Of a stretch of 64,000 bases of DNA, positions 1 through 8,760 are shown in pieces. The translations under genes were made by a program, and so were the position numbers. Source of the DNA: a bacterium (lineage in GTDB: Bacteria; Electryoneota; Electryoneia; Electryoneales; Electryoneaceae). Position 1 is the stretch's first letter. Every line of letters begins with the position of its first letter. The DNA lies in contig JAHLLH010000002.1 in assembly GCA_020444265.1 (NCBI GenBank), positions 62,001 through 126,000 of the forward strand. The letters run 5' to 3'. The notes below the pieces were generated by a model, which made no database searches, was not told where the DNA came from, and saw nothing but the letters and a program-made list of their open reading frames with translations.

Positions 1-467
1 GAAGTCCCTACGGCAGGCAGTCCGCTGTTAAACATGCCTGCCTGCTGGGTGCTGAACTGGACACCTCCGGCAGAAATGTCCTTGACAAATCCACGCGCCT
101 GGTTGGTCAGCTGGCCGTTGGGCATGAACCGAACCGTTCCGCCCAATTCCGCGCGGGTGTGCGTGCGACGCTGGTAACGTGTAATCCGGCTGGGGAACCC
201 GATGCGGACGACCGGACCAACCCGTTCCTCAAACCCCAAGACCTTGGTCAGGAACTGATAGGCGGAATCCTGACGATAGTAGCGCACCAGCACTTCCTGC
301 CCTGACTCCAGCTTGGGGCCGCCGAGGTCGGGTATACCAGTCAAGATCCCTTTGGTATCAATATCCTGAATGCGCACGTCGAACGTGAACACTTTACTGC
401 CGACTTTTGCCCGGCAGCTCAGTTTTTCGCGCAGATACAGTTTCTTGGGATCATCGTACAGCGCCAC
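1..467 (-). CDS. PilZ domain protein (3' end outside window)
   Basis: The first 155 or so residues are visible; the C-terminus runs off the left edge. The N-terminal half resembles the YcgR-type PilZN region, with a small beta-rich segment opening VALYDDPKKLYLREK. It is followed by the start of a PilZ domain: an Arg-rich RYQRRTHTR stretch and then DISAGGVQF, matching the RxxxR and DxSxGG c-di-GMP-binding motifs. The start is GTG at 467, preceded by AAGGAG five bases upstream. It follows pyrF by 21 bases on the same strand, so they are probably co-transcribed. A c-di-GMP-responsive role in motility or surface behaviour is inferred from the family only. Confidence 0.7.
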   Translation of the reverse strand, partial: MALYDDPKKLYLREKLSCRAKVGSKVFTFDVRIQDIDTKGILTGIPDLGGPKLESGQEVLVRYYRQDSAYQFLTKVLGFEERVGPVVRIGFPSRITRYQRRTHTRAELGGTVRFMPNGQLTNQARGFVKDISAGGVQFSTQQAGMFNSGLPAVGT

Positions 468-488
468 TTCGTCTCCTTGAAACGAGGT

Positions 489-1313
489 TCAGCTCTCTTG
501 AATGTTGCCGACGGAGGTCTGGATCGCCTCGGCTAACTTTTTTGCTTCCCGTGCCGACGCTTCCTGAAAATCCTCGCCGGACGAGGCATAGAGAATGCCA
601 CGTGAGGAGTTGATCATGCTGGGCAAAACGGACCCGGTCATGCCATGACGGACCGACGCGTCCAAATCACCACCTTGTGCTCCGACACCAGGAATCAGCC
701 AGGGCAGGTCGGGTGCAGTCTTGCGGATCGTATCCATCGTTTCGACACGTGTCGCCCCGACCACCAGCCCGATATTGTTGTGCTCGTTCCACTCCTCCTG
801 CGCCAGTTTCGCAATGCGCAGGTAGAGGGGGTCATCTCCACTCTCCTGCACCTGTGCGGAGCTGGGGTTCGAGGTGGCGGCGAGCAGGTAAACCCCATGT
901 TCAGGGCGCTGGGAAAAAGGAAGCACCCCATCGGAACCGAACCACGGGTTGACGGTTGCGGCATCGAATCCATAGCGGTCAAACAAGGCGGACGCATACC
1001 GTTCGGCGGTACTACCGATGTCGCCACGTTTCCCGTCCCCGATCAGCAAGGCGTGGGGCGCGTGCACACGGACCGCATCAACAGCACGTTCCAGTGCCGC
1101 TTCGCCGTCTTTCCCCAGCGCTTCATAGAAAGCAAGATTGGGTTTGTAGGAGGCGGCATAGGGTGCGGTCGCAAGGATAATCGCCTCGACAAAACGCGCA
1201 ACACCGTTCCGTGTTTTGCGAAGAGGTTCCGGCAGACGTTCCGGCACCGGGTCCAGCCCGATACAGAGGTAGCCGTTTTCACTCGCCTTGCTGAGGCGTT
1301 CCTGGAAGGTCAT
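489..1313 (-). CDS. pyrF: orotidine 5'-phosphate decarboxylase
   Basis: This enzyme decarboxylates OMP to UMP, the last step of de novo pyrimidine synthesis, in the cytoplasm. The protein has about 274 residues. It carries the catalytic motif LIGDGKRGDIGSTAERYA (the D-x-K-x-x-D core with the Lys/Asp array), and CIGLDP near the N-terminus binds substrate. The length and motif spacing fit the longer type 2 PyrF subfamily (TIGR02127-like) rather than the E. coli type. The start at 1313 is chosen because AAAGGAG lies five bases upstream. An upstream in-frame ATG at 1403 would add 30 unconserved residues. PyrF is followed by the PilZ gene. Confidence 0.93.
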   Translation of the reverse strand: MTFQERLSKASENGYLCIGLDPVPERLPEPLRKTRNGVARFVEAIILATAPYAASYKPNLAFYEALGKDGEAALERAVDAVRVHAPHALLIGDGKRGDIGSTAERYASALFDRYGFDAATVNPWFGSDGVLPFSQRPEHGVYLLAATSNPSSAQVQESGDDPLYLRIAKLAQEEWNEHNNIGLVVGATRVETMDTIRKTAPDLPWLIPGVGAQGGDLDASVRHGMTGSVLPSMINSSRGILYASSGEDFQEASAREAKKLAEAIQTSVGNIQES

Positions 1314-1435
1314 TCCCGCTCCTTTGTGCATCGAGGGAAAGTAGGCACAATGCCGGAAACGCGCAAGAGCGGACAGGTGTTGAGAAAGGGTGGCGTGTTC
1401 CACTCGGTTGAGGAGGGTTGGGCTACCCTTTTGTT

Positions 1436-1519
1436 CTGTCAGGTCCTAAGCGAAGCGGAGACCTGACAGAGGATCGCGCCGAGGGCGCGAATCAGGTGTC
1501 AGATCTGAGGATCTGACAC
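1436..1519. repeat. pair of perfect inverted repeats
   Basis: Two strong hairpins sit side by side upstream of pyrF. The first has ten-base arms, CTGTCAGGTC (1436-1445) and GACCTGACAG (1460-1469), with a 14-base loop. The second has ten-base arms, GTGTCAGATC (1496-1505) and GATCTGACAC (1510-1519), with a TGAG loop. A weaker CGCGCC/GGCGCG stem lies between them. Neither has a clear U-tract, so they do not look like simple terminators. They belong to a 577-base gene-free stretch (1314-1890) that is otherwise filled by two palindromic repeat elements and the glyQS promoter. Confidence 0.7.
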
Positions 1520-1592
1520 AACTGGCGGCCGCCATTGCGAGGACCGTAGCGCAGCGGAGGGACGTGGCGGACACCTGCTGCATGAACTCACC

Positions 1593-1662
1593 TGTCATGC
1601 CCAGTCCCCATGTTCGGCGATAGCCGGACACGGTGTTTGTGTTGGGGACGTCGGGCATCCCC
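1593..1662 (+). repeat. dispersed palindromic element, copy 1
   Basis: This element begins TGTCATGCCCAG and ends GTCGGGCATCCCC, with an inner stem GTTCGGC/GCCGGAC. It has the same ends as the elements at 1694-1770, 61099-61173 and 61587-61661. In this copy the outer stem reads ATGCCC/GGGCAT instead of ATCCCC/GGGGAT, so both sides of one base pair have changed together. No reading frame is supported here. Confidence 0.7.
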
Positions 1663-1693
1663 GTTGATTGAGGTCCGAAGCTTCGTTCATCGC

Positions 1694-1770
1694 CCCGGGG
1701 GATCCCCGACGCTCGCGGGTACCCTTCGGTCACGTGCCCGCTGACGCAGGCATGCGAGCTGGGGATGACA
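1694..1770 (-). repeat. dispersed palindromic element, copy 2
   Basis: Read on the minus strand this copy begins TGTCATCCCCAGC and ends GTCGGGGATCCCCCGGG, the same termini as the two copies near 61 kb. Its interior is different, with a GCTCGC/GCGAGC stem and a GCGGGCAC/GTACCCGC stem. The family therefore keeps its ends and its ability to fold while the interior varies. The element is about 77 bases long. Confidence 0.72.
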
Positions 1771-1806
1771 ATTCATCCCCCGCCGAGACGACACGCCACG
1801 GATCGC

Positions 1807-1835
1807 TTGTCCCTTTGGTGAACCCGGTCTATATT
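1807..1835 (+). promoter_or_regulatory. candidate sigma-70-type promoter for glyQS
   Basis: TTGTCC and TATATT are separated by exactly 17 bases and lie about 55 bases upstream of the glyQS start. This is pattern matching only. Confidence 0.4.
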
Positions 1836-1890
1836 CGTGCCTCAAGGCCGGGTGGACGACCCGCCGGGTGGACATGAAGGAACAAGAACG

Positions 1891-3303
1891 ATGGCCAAAG
1901 AGAAGAGCTTGATGGATGTGATTGTGGCGCTGGCCAAGCGCCGCGGGTTTGTCATGCCAACCAGCGAAATTTATGGCGGGATTGGATCGAGCTACGATTA
2001 CGGCCCTTTGGGGATCGAGCTGAAGCGGAAGCTTGCTGACCTCTGGTGGCGGGACATGGTTCGCAGCCGTGAAAATATCGTCGGTATTGATTCGGCCATC
2101 ATCTACCACCCTCGCACCTGGGAAGCGAGCGGCCATGTCGACGGGTTTGTTGACCCATTGGTCGATTGTCGACAGTGCAAAAGCCGTTTCAAAGAGGATG
2201 ACCTGCTGGAGCACGCCGCCAAGGCGAAAGGGATTGAAACTCCCCCAATCAAGGAGAATGGCCTCCATCTCGACCCGGATAGTCCTGAGTATGCAAAGCT
2301 ACCCTGCCCCAATTGCGGAAACCGTGGCACCCTGACCCCCCCGCGTGCCTTCAACCTGATGTTCAAAACCTTTATTGGTCCAGTGGAAGAGGGAGCCTCG
2401 AGTGTCTTCCTGCGTCCTGAAACGGCACAAGGAATCTACACCGACTACCCGCAAGTGTTGAACAGCACCCGTTTGCGTCCCCCGTTCGGTATCGCCCAGA
2501 TCGGGAAGGCCTTCCGTAACGAGATCACGCCAGGCAACTTCATTTTCCGAACCCGTGAGTTCGAGCAGATGGAAATGCAGTATTTCATCGTTCCCGGTAC
2601 TGAAGACGAAACCATCGAGTTCTGGAAGGAAGAACGGATGCGTTTCTGGCGCGAGACCTGCGGTATCCGCGAAGAGAACCTCCGTTTCCATACCCACGGC
2701 CCGGACGAGCTGGCGCACTACGCGAAAAGCGCTTTCGACATCGAGTACCAATTCCCCTTCGGCTGGTCAGAATTTGAGGGGATTCACAACCGCACCGATT
2801 ATGACCTGAAGAGGCATGCGGAATACTCCGGCAAAGAGAAAGACTTGATGTACTTCGACGATCAGACTCGCGAACGGTATTTGCCGTTTATCGTCGAAAC
2901 CTCCGCCGGGCTCAACCGTGCGCTGCTGGCGATCCTGCTGGATGCCTACCACGAGGACGAGGTGGATGGCAACACCCGTGTCGTGCTCAAACTCGATCCG
3001 AAGCTGGCACCCTACACCGCCGCGATCCTGCCGTTGACGAAGAAGGATGGTTTGCCAGAGAAGGCTCGCGAACTCTTCAACAGCCTGAAGCACGAGTTCA
3101 ACGTCTTCTACGATGAGTCGGGGAATATCGGGCGACGCTACCGTCGCCAGGACGAAGCCGGCACCCCCTTCTGCTTCACGGTCGACCATCAGACCCTCGA
3201 GGATGGGACCGTGACCATCCGTGACCGCGACACCCTTGATCAGCCGGATCGCCCCAAGATGGAGCAGGTCATCAACCTGCTGCGGGACAAGGTTTACGCG
3301 TGA
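1891..3303 (+). CDS. glyQS: glycine--tRNA ligase, single-chain alpha2 type
   Basis: This class II aminoacyl-tRNA synthetase charges tRNA-Gly. The protein has 470 residues, the usual size for the homodimeric form rather than the separate GlyQ/GlyS subunits. It opens with the conserved KRRGFVMPTSEIYGG and YDYGPLG segments. Cys93/Cys96 and Cys139/Cys142 form a likely zinc ribbon in the insertion. Motif 2 is visible as FRNEITP...FRTREFEQME, and motif 3 as TSAGLNRALLAILLDAY, followed by an anticodon-binding domain. ATG 1891 is chosen because GAAGGA lies about nine bases upstream and the family starts here; an upstream in-frame start at 1837 would add 18 unlikely residues. A terminator follows. Confidence 0.95.
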   Translation: MAKEKSLMDVIVALAKRRGFVMPTSEIYGGIGSSYDYGPLGIELKRKLADLWWRDMVRSRENIVGIDSAIIYHPRTWEASGHVDGFVDPLVDCRQCKSRFKEDDLLEHAAKAKGIETPPIKENGLHLDPDSPEYAKLPCPNCGNRGTLTPPRAFNLMFKTFIGPVEEGASSVFLRPETAQGIYTDYPQVLNSTRLRPPFGIAQIGKAFRNEITPGNFIFRTREFEQMEMQYFIVPGTEDETIEFWKEERMRFWRETCGIREENLRFHTHGPDELAHYAKSAFDIEYQFPFGWSEFEGIHNRTDYDLKRHAEYSGKEKDLMYFDDQTRERYLPFIVETSAGLNRALLAILLDAYHEDEVDGNTRVVLKLDPKLAPYTAAILPLTKKDGLPEKARELFNSLKHEFNVFYDESGNIGRRYRRQDEAGTPFCFTVDHQTLEDGTVTIRDRDTLDQPDRPKMEQVINLLRDKVYA

Positions 3304-3321
3304 TTTTTTCAGAACACTAAA

Positions 3322-3346
3322 ACCCCCGGTTCCGCCGGGGGTTTTT
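3322..3346 (+). terminator. intrinsic terminator after glyQS
   Basis: ACCCCCGG and CCGGGGGT form a perfect eight-base stem with a five-base loop, followed at once by a run of five T. Confidence 0.88.
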
Positions 3347-3449
3347 CTTTTCCTGGAGGCACTTCCAGCACTTTCCCGTCTGTCGGGCACAGGCCTATTT
3401 TGTGCGAACGGCAGCCTGCTGGGCTGTCCTTCGACCAACAGGGATCATC

Positions 3450-5696
3450 ATGAACCGGCACCCCGGCTTGATTCTACTCGCGCTTTCACTCTTTGCCCTG
3501 TCCCTGCTTGTCGGCAGCACTCCCGCTTGTGCACAACCCACAACCACCGCCCCAACCAACACCCTTTCTGCCGAATCTGATTACAACATGACCATTCTGC
3601 CTGACCCCCAGGGTCCGCCATCACGTCCCAGGGTCGGGCTTGTGTTGAGTGGTGGTGGGGCAAAAGGATTGGCGCACATTGGTGTGCTGAAGGTGATCGA
3701 GGAAGCAGGTCTCGATATTGATGTGGTCACCGGCACCAGCATGGGCAGTATCATCGGCGGGCTCTATGCCATCGGGTATACCTCCGAGGAGATTGATTCG
3801 CTGGTCGTCTCGATCGACTGGGCCGATTTTTTTGCGGAGACGGTCAATCGTGAACACCTGTCGATGGAACAGAAGCTCTACGATGCCCGTTACCTGGCAT
3901 CGCTGCCATTGCGGGACGGAACCGTCTCCCTGCCCAACGGCTTGATTCCCGGTCAGAATTTCTCCGCCCTGTTGAACCGTTTAACCCTCTTTGTCCACGA
4001 TACGCCCGACTTCCACAACCTGCCTCGTCCCTTCGCCTGCATCGCGACGGACCTGGTGACCGGGGTGGCGGTGGTGCTGGATCACGGCAACCTTTCCGAA
4101 GCGATCCGTGCAAGCATGGCGATTCCCAGCATTTTTACGCCGGTCCCCTACCAGGGCTCCCTGCTGGTAGATGGCGGCATGGTGCGGAACTTCCCTGCCC
4201 AGGATGCGCTTGACCTCGGTGCGGACATCCTGGTCGGGGTCAATGTCGGCGTCCCGCTGAACAGCAGGGAAAAGCTGACCGACATTATCTCCATCGTCAA
4301 CCAGTCCCTCTCCTTCATTGGTGCAGAATCGGATTCAATTCAACGCACCCTGGTGGATATTCTGATCGAACCGCCCGTGGCGGAGTTTTCGATCACTGAC
4401 TTTTACGACGCAAAATCGATCATCCAGGTGGGCGAAGAGACAGCACGTACCTACCTGCCGCAGCTTCGCGCCCTCGCCGATTCGCTGAACCGTCTCGGCC
4501 CGGAGTCGCCTCGCCCCCTGCCGCCTCGCATTGATTCTGTCTATGTCGAGAAGGTCGAGATTCATGGGTTGAATCATGTGACCCAACGTCAGGTGATGGC
4601 TGATTTTGCGATTGATGCGCCCCGGTGGGTGACAACCGAGGAACTCGAGGCTGGGGTGGAACGAGTCTTCTCCTCCCAGTTCTTCGAGCGAGTCGGCTAC
4701 AATTTGCAGGCGACACAGCGAGGGACGATTGTTACCCTGAATGTGCTCGAGAAACATTCCGACTTTTTCCGCTTCGGCTTCCGCTATGACAGCTTTGACA
4801 AGGCTGGTGTGCTGCTGAACCTGACTTCGCACAACCTGATCTGGAACAGCACCATGGCCACCCTTGACCTGGTGCTGGGCGAATACACCGAGGCGGAAGC
4901 GGCATGGTTTTTCCATACGGGGTATCGTCCACGGATCGGGATGCGTCTCCACTCGATTTACCAGCAGGCGCAATTCCTGATTACCCCGCCCTCGGTCCTA
5001 ACCCCCGTTGAGATGAAGCTTCGTCTGAACCGTAATGAATTTCTCGCGGGAACTATCTTTTCCACCACGTCTGCAATCGGCGGCGGCGTTCGTCACTACT
5101 GGTCGGTCACCAGTCCGCGCTTTTCTGTACCGGGACTCAAACGGACCGAATCTTCCCACCCCGCACTGTTTGCTTTACTTTGGGAAGACAGTTTTGACCG
5201 GGCGGATTTTGCGACCGATGGTTCCTGGATCTATGCCGATTTTGAAATCGCGGATCCTGCGATTGGTGGTGATGTCGCCTATCGTCGTGGCGAGCTCTCC
5301 CTTGAGAATCGGACCGAGAGTCGATCCTGGCTAACCCTGATTGGGAGGTTGCGTCTCGGCTCGTCCACCGGTACCCCACCCTTGCACCGCCTCTTTTTCA
5401 ACGAGCCTTTCGATGCGGTGATTGGGGCCGAGCCGGGTCAGTTGGCCGGGAAGGCAATCCAGGTTGTGGGTGGCGGGCTGCAATTCCAGCCCTGGCGCAA
5501 ACGGTTTCTGGTGGTCGAGGGGTCGCTTGGCAACAGCTTTGCGAGCTGGAACACCAACCTTTCCTTCGATCAGTACGAGTGGGGGGTGGGGATCAGCGCG
5601 GGTGCCTCGACAGTGGTCGGCCCGATCAGCGCCTCGCTTTCAACCGGCAGCCTGCACGATGCCTTGTTTGCTGTCAATGTCGGGTTCCATTTCTGA
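3450..5696 (+). CDS. outer-membrane patatin-like phospholipase (PlpD/type Vd-like)
   Basis: This is a 748-residue exported lipase-like protein. A signal peptide (about residues 1-29, ending ACAQ) is followed by a patatin domain. That domain has the oxyanion-hole glycine loop SGGGAKG (about 67-73), the nucleophile motif GTSMG with Ser97, and the DGG motif with Asp241, forming the Ser-Asp dyad. A POTRA-like segment follows (VEKVEIHGLNHVTQRQVM), then a C-terminal beta-barrel of the BamA/Omp85 family ending in an aromatic residue (GFHF). This order matches type Vd secretion, in which the lipase is carried by its own barrel. ATG 3450 is chosen because the signal peptide begins there; a start at 3402 would add 16 residues in front of it. 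The natural substrate is unknown. Confidence 0.88.
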   Translation: MNRHPGLILLALSLFALSLLVGSTPACAQPTTTAPTNTLSAESDYNMTILPDPQGPPSRPRVGLVLSGGGAKGLAHIGVLKVIEEAGLDIDVVTGTSMGSIIGGLYAIGYTSEEIDSLVVSIDWADFFAETVNREHLSMEQKLYDARYLASLPLRDGTVSLPNGLIPGQNFSALLNRLTLFVHDTPDFHNLPRPFACIATDLVTGVAVVLDHGNLSEAIRASMAIPSIFTPVPYQGSLLVDGGMVRNFPAQDALDLGADILVGVNVGVPLNSREKLTDIISIVNQSLSFIGAESDSIQRTLVDILIEPPVAEFSITDFYDAKSIIQVGEETARTYLPQLRALADSLNRLGPESPRPLPPRIDSVYVEKVEIHGLNHVTQRQVMADFAIDAPRWVTTEELEAGVERVFSSQFFERVGYNLQATQRGTIVTLNVLEKHSDFFRFGFRYDSFDKAGVLLNLTSHNLIWNSTMATLDLVLGEYTEAEAAWFFHTGYRPRIGMRLHSIYQQAQFLITPPSVLTPVEMKLRLNRNEFLAGTIFSTTSAIGGGVRHYWSVTSPRFSVPGLKRTESSHPALFALLWEDSFDRADFATDGSWIYADFEIADPAIGGDVAYRRGELSLENRTESRSWLTLIGRLRLGSSTGTPPLHRLFFNEPFDAVIGAEPGQLAGKAIQVVGGGLQFQPWRKRFLVVEGSLGNSFASWNTNLSFDQYEWGVGISAGASTVVGPISASLSTGSLHDALFAVNVGFHF

Positions 5697-5742
5697 CCCT
5701 TGGTTGCACCACCGAACAGATGAGACAGCGGTATCCTTCCCC

Positions 5743-5771
5743 TTGTTCCCGTTGCCTGCATCCTGTACTTT
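5743..5771 (+). promoter_or_regulatory. candidate promoter for panD-pepA
   Basis: TTGTTC and TACTTT are separated by 17 bases, about 88 bases before the panD start. The 160-base gap after the patatin gene shows nothing else. Confidence 0.3.
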
Positions 5772-5858
5772 TCCAAGCACGCTTTGCCTCACTCCTCCAA
5801 AGGTCTTCCCGAGTGGATTCAGGGGTTGGGCAGCATGAACCACGACCCGGGAACCACC

Positions 5859-6209
5859 ATGCTCCGACGCTTTCTCCGAGCGAAAATACATCGCGCCACC
5901 GTAACCCAGACTGAACTGGATTACGTTGGCAGCCTCACCATCGACTCCGACCTGCTGAAACGTGCCGGTATCCTGCCGAACGAGCAGGTGGAGGTGTACA
6001 ACATCACACGCGGCACACGGTTTACCACCTATGCGATTGTTGGTGAAGCTGGTACAGGCGAGATGTGTGTCAACGGTGCGGCGGCCCACCTTGCCGAAGT
6101 GGGCGACCTGATTATTGTTGTTACCTACTGTGATCTCGCAGAAGATGAGATAGAAAGCCACGAACCGGTGGTTCTTGTTGTGGACGATGAAAACAAACCT
6201 GTTTCCTGA
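5859..6209 (+). CDS. panD: aspartate 1-decarboxylase
   Basis: The enzyme makes beta-alanine from L-aspartate for pantothenate and coenzyme A synthesis. At 116 residues it has the family's standard length. It shows the conserved opening LRRFLRAKIHRATVT, the self-cleavage site YVGS (Gly-Ser, giving the pyruvoyl cofactor), TRG and NGAAAHL. The start at 5859 matches the family. An in-frame ATG at 5835 has a better spaced purine-rich sequence (AGGGG) and cannot be excluded. The gene is followed 23 bases later by pepA. Confidence 0.94.
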   Translation: MLRRFLRAKIHRATVTQTELDYVGSLTIDSDLLKRAGILPNEQVEVYNITRGTRFTTYAIVGEAGTGEMCVNGAAAHLAEVGDLIIVVTYCDLAEDEIESHEPVVLVVDDENKPVS

Positions 6210-6232
6210 TTGATCCTCTAGGAGATCTTCTC

Positions 6233-7735
6233 GTGAAACTCCAGCTGCACGATGTCGCACCCCAGGAAGTTGAAGCCCAGTTATTCGTCGCCGGTCTCTT
6301 CGAAGGCGAAAAAGCGGTGGAAGGCGGCATGGGCCGTCTCGATGCCAGCCTCGCCAACCGGATGGAACTTGCCCGTAAGCAGGACGATTTTACCGGAAAG
6401 TCTGGCCAGTTTTTGACCCTCTATGGAGGAGATAATGGGCCTCGACATATCCTGGTGGTCGGTCTCGGAAAGCGAGACGAGTGGACTCCGGAAAAACTGC
6501 GTCGCGCGTTCGGCACCGCCGGTAAACAGGCACGAGCCAAACGATGGACGGATGTCGTCCTCATGCCGCCACTGAAAGGCTTTGCTCGGCCCGATGAGGA
6601 ACGTGTGACGGTTGCCGCGGTCGAGGGGTTTGTTCTGGCGATGTACCGTTACGTGCGTCAAAGCCGAAACCTCGAGAAACTGCCGACCCTGGAGCTGCTT
6701 CGGGTCACCCCCGGCGAATCGGAAGGTGTTGCGGGTTTGAAGGTGGGCCTGAAACAGGCAAAAGCGAACCTGGACGGCACCCTGTTTGCCCGTGACCTCG
6801 CCGCGATGCCCGGGATGGATCTTTACCCTGAATCCTATGCCAAGATCGCGAAGGGGCTGGAAAGCAAAAACATCAAAGTTGAAATCTTCGACCGCAAAAA
6901 ACTCGAGAAACTGGGCATGGGCGCCCTGCTGGCTGTCGGCCAGGGGTCTGCGCACCCACCGGTGCTGATTCACCTGACTTATGATCCGGGCAACCTGCCA
7001 AAAAAGGCGAAGACCTTCTGCCTTGTTGGCAAGGGTATCACCTTCGATTCGGGTGGCCTAGACCTCAAGCCCGCCGCCGGGATGCGTGACATGAAAATCG
7101 ACATGTCCGGCTCCGCTGCGGTTATGGGGGTCTTCAAGGCACTCGATACCATGAAGCCTAAATGCCGTATCGAGGGCTTCATCCCCGCCGCTGAGAATAT
7201 GACCGGCGGCAATGCTTATCGTCCCGGCGATGTCTTGACCTCCTACCGTGGCCTCACCATCGAGATAGATAACACCGATGCCGAAGGTCGTCTTGCCCTT
7301 GCCGATGCGCTGGCGTACGCCGCGGACACCGTGAAGCCCGACACAATGGTCGACCTCGCAACATTGACCGGCGCCTGCTGGATTGCTTTGGGTAACCATG
7401 CGACCGGCATGATGGGGACCGACGAGAAGCTTGTCGAGATGCTGACCGCTGCGGGTGACGAGTCCGGGGAACGTGTCTGGCGTCTGCCGCTCTGGGAAGA
7501 GTACTCGGAACAGATCAGCAGCGAAATCGCCGATTTGAAGAACACAGGAGGCCGTCCCGGTGGTGCGAGCACAGCAGGTGCTTTCCTGAAGGAATTTGTC
7601 GGTGACACACCCTGGATTCACCTCGACATCGCAGGAACCGCCTCTGAGGTGCCCGTCAGCTACGTGCCTCACAAAGAGCTGCCGACTGGTGTTGGTGTTC
7701 GTCTGATTCTGGAGACGCTGAGACGGTGGGTGTGA
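6233..7735 (+). CDS. pepA: leucyl aminopeptidase, M17 family
   Basis: A 500-residue cytosolic two-metal aminopeptidase. The catalytic C-terminal domain has VGKGITFDSGGLDLKP, the metal-binding DMKIDMSGSAAV and NTDAEGRLALADALAYA, and ATLTGAC, all diagnostic of M17. The N-terminal 170 residues form the usual variable macrodomain-like part. The start is GTG at 6233 with AGGAG eight bases upstream. The last ten bases overlap the start of the EamA transporter gene, so the two are probably translated together. Confidence 0.95.
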   Translation: MKLQLHDVAPQEVEAQLFVAGLFEGEKAVEGGMGRLDASLANRMELARKQDDFTGKSGQFLTLYGGDNGPRHILVVGLGKRDEWTPEKLRRAFGTAGKQARAKRWTDVVLMPPLKGFARPDEERVTVAAVEGFVLAMYRYVRQSRNLEKLPTLELLRVTPGESEGVAGLKVGLKQAKANLDGTLFARDLAAMPGMDLYPESYAKIAKGLESKNIKVEIFDRKKLEKLGMGALLAVGQGSAHPPVLIHLTYDPGNLPKKAKTFCLVGKGITFDSGGLDLKPAAGMRDMKIDMSGSAAVMGVFKALDTMKPKCRIEGFIPAAENMTGGNAYRPGDVLTSYRGLTIEIDNTDAEGRLALADALAYAADTVKPDTMVDLATLTGACWIALGNHATGMMGTDEKLVEMLTAAGDESGERVWRLPLWEEYSEQISSEIADLKNTGGRPGGASTAGAFLKEFVGDTPWIHLDIAGTASEVPVSYVPHKELPTGVGVRLILETLRRWV

Positions 7736-8760
7736 GACGAGATCAAGAACATCCTGATGCGGCCCCGGGCAACGACCGGGGCCGTCGTCGTTGGGTCGCC
7801 ACTGGCATGCTTGTCCTGCTGACGGTCATCTGGGGGTTAACCTTCCCTGCCACCAAGGCCGCGCTGGAACAGACCGACCCGATCCAGTTCCTCGCCCTGC
7901 GTTTTGTCTTCGGATTTGTCCTGCTGGTGCCCCTGCTGCAGATCATGAAGCGCGCCCGGAAACGCCATCCAGCTGCGCTGCCCCATGTGGAATCCCCTGC
8001 ACCCACTACCATTGCTGTGGCCACCGAACTGGAAGGAATGCACCCCTTCTGGTTTCGCTTGCGGACTGTCCCTTTGCGATCCATTGCTCTGCGTGGCGCG
8101 ATCGTTGGATTGTTTTTAACAGTAGGCTTTATACTGCAAGTGCTTGGGATGCAGCATACGACCGCTTCGAGATCCGGCTTTTTCACCGGGCTGCTGGTGG
8201 TGATGGTGCCGCCCCTGGCGATGTTGCTGCGAACAAGCCGTTCCCCGCTCGCCTCCTGGCTCGCCATCCTGCCTGCGCTCTTCGGGATTTACCTGTTGGC
8301 GGACCCGGAACTGGGCGGGTTGAACATCGGCGATCTGCTGACCATCGGTTGCGCACTGGCGTTCGCTCTGCAAATGGTTGTGCTCGAAGCGTTGTCGTCC
8401 GGCTCGCATGAGAGCAACCGTCTTACTCTCTGGCAGATTGCGGTGATCATGGTCGTGGCTTCCGCCTGGGCTTTAATCGAAGGGAAGCCGGTTGAGCTGA
8501 ACCTGGTTGGCTGGCTGGGGGTGGGATATACCGCCCTCTTCGGGTCGGTTGTGGCAGTCTACCTGCAGACACGTTACCAACCGGATGTACCTGCTGGCCA
8601 TGCCGCGCTGATCTTTATCCTCGAGCCGGTTTTTGCGGCCACCTTTGCCTGGATCCTGCTAAACGAACCCTGGACCGCCCGTTCCCTTGCCGGGGGAGCA
8701 CTTGTCCTTGCCGCGATGGGGTTGTCGAGCTTCGGGTTGCTTCGGGATAAACCCAACTAG
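7726..8760 (+). CDS. EamA/DMT-family membrane transporter
   Basis: A 344-residue protein with about ten hydrophobic segments in two EamA repeats (WVATGMLVLLTVIWGLTFPATKAAL and a second repeat ending GGALVLAAMGLSSFGLL). This is the drug/metabolite transporter superfamily, and the substrate is unknown. A hydrophilic insert of about 40 residues after the second helix (RKRHPAALPHVESP...) is longer than usual. The likely start is GTG 7726, overlapping the pepA stop; GTG 7732 is an alternative. Its stop codon shares the bases CTAG with the stop of the convergent phosphoesterase gene. Confidence 0.85.
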   Translation: MGVRRDQEHPDAAPGNDRGRRRWVATGMLVLLTVIWGLTFPATKAALEQTDPIQFLALRFVFGFVLLVPLLQIMKRARKRHPAALPHVESPAPTTIAVATELEGMHPFWFRLRTVPLRSIALRGAIVGLFLTVGFILQVLGMQHTTASRSGFFTGLLVVMVPPLAMLLRTSRSPLASWLAILPALFGIYLLADPELGGLNIGDLLTIGCALAFALQMVVLEALSSGSHESNRLTLWQIAVIMVVASAWALIEGKPVELNLVGWLGVGYTALFGSVVAVYLQTRYQPDVPAGHAALIFILEPVFAATFAWILLNEPWTARSLAGGALVLAAMGLSSFGLLRDKPN

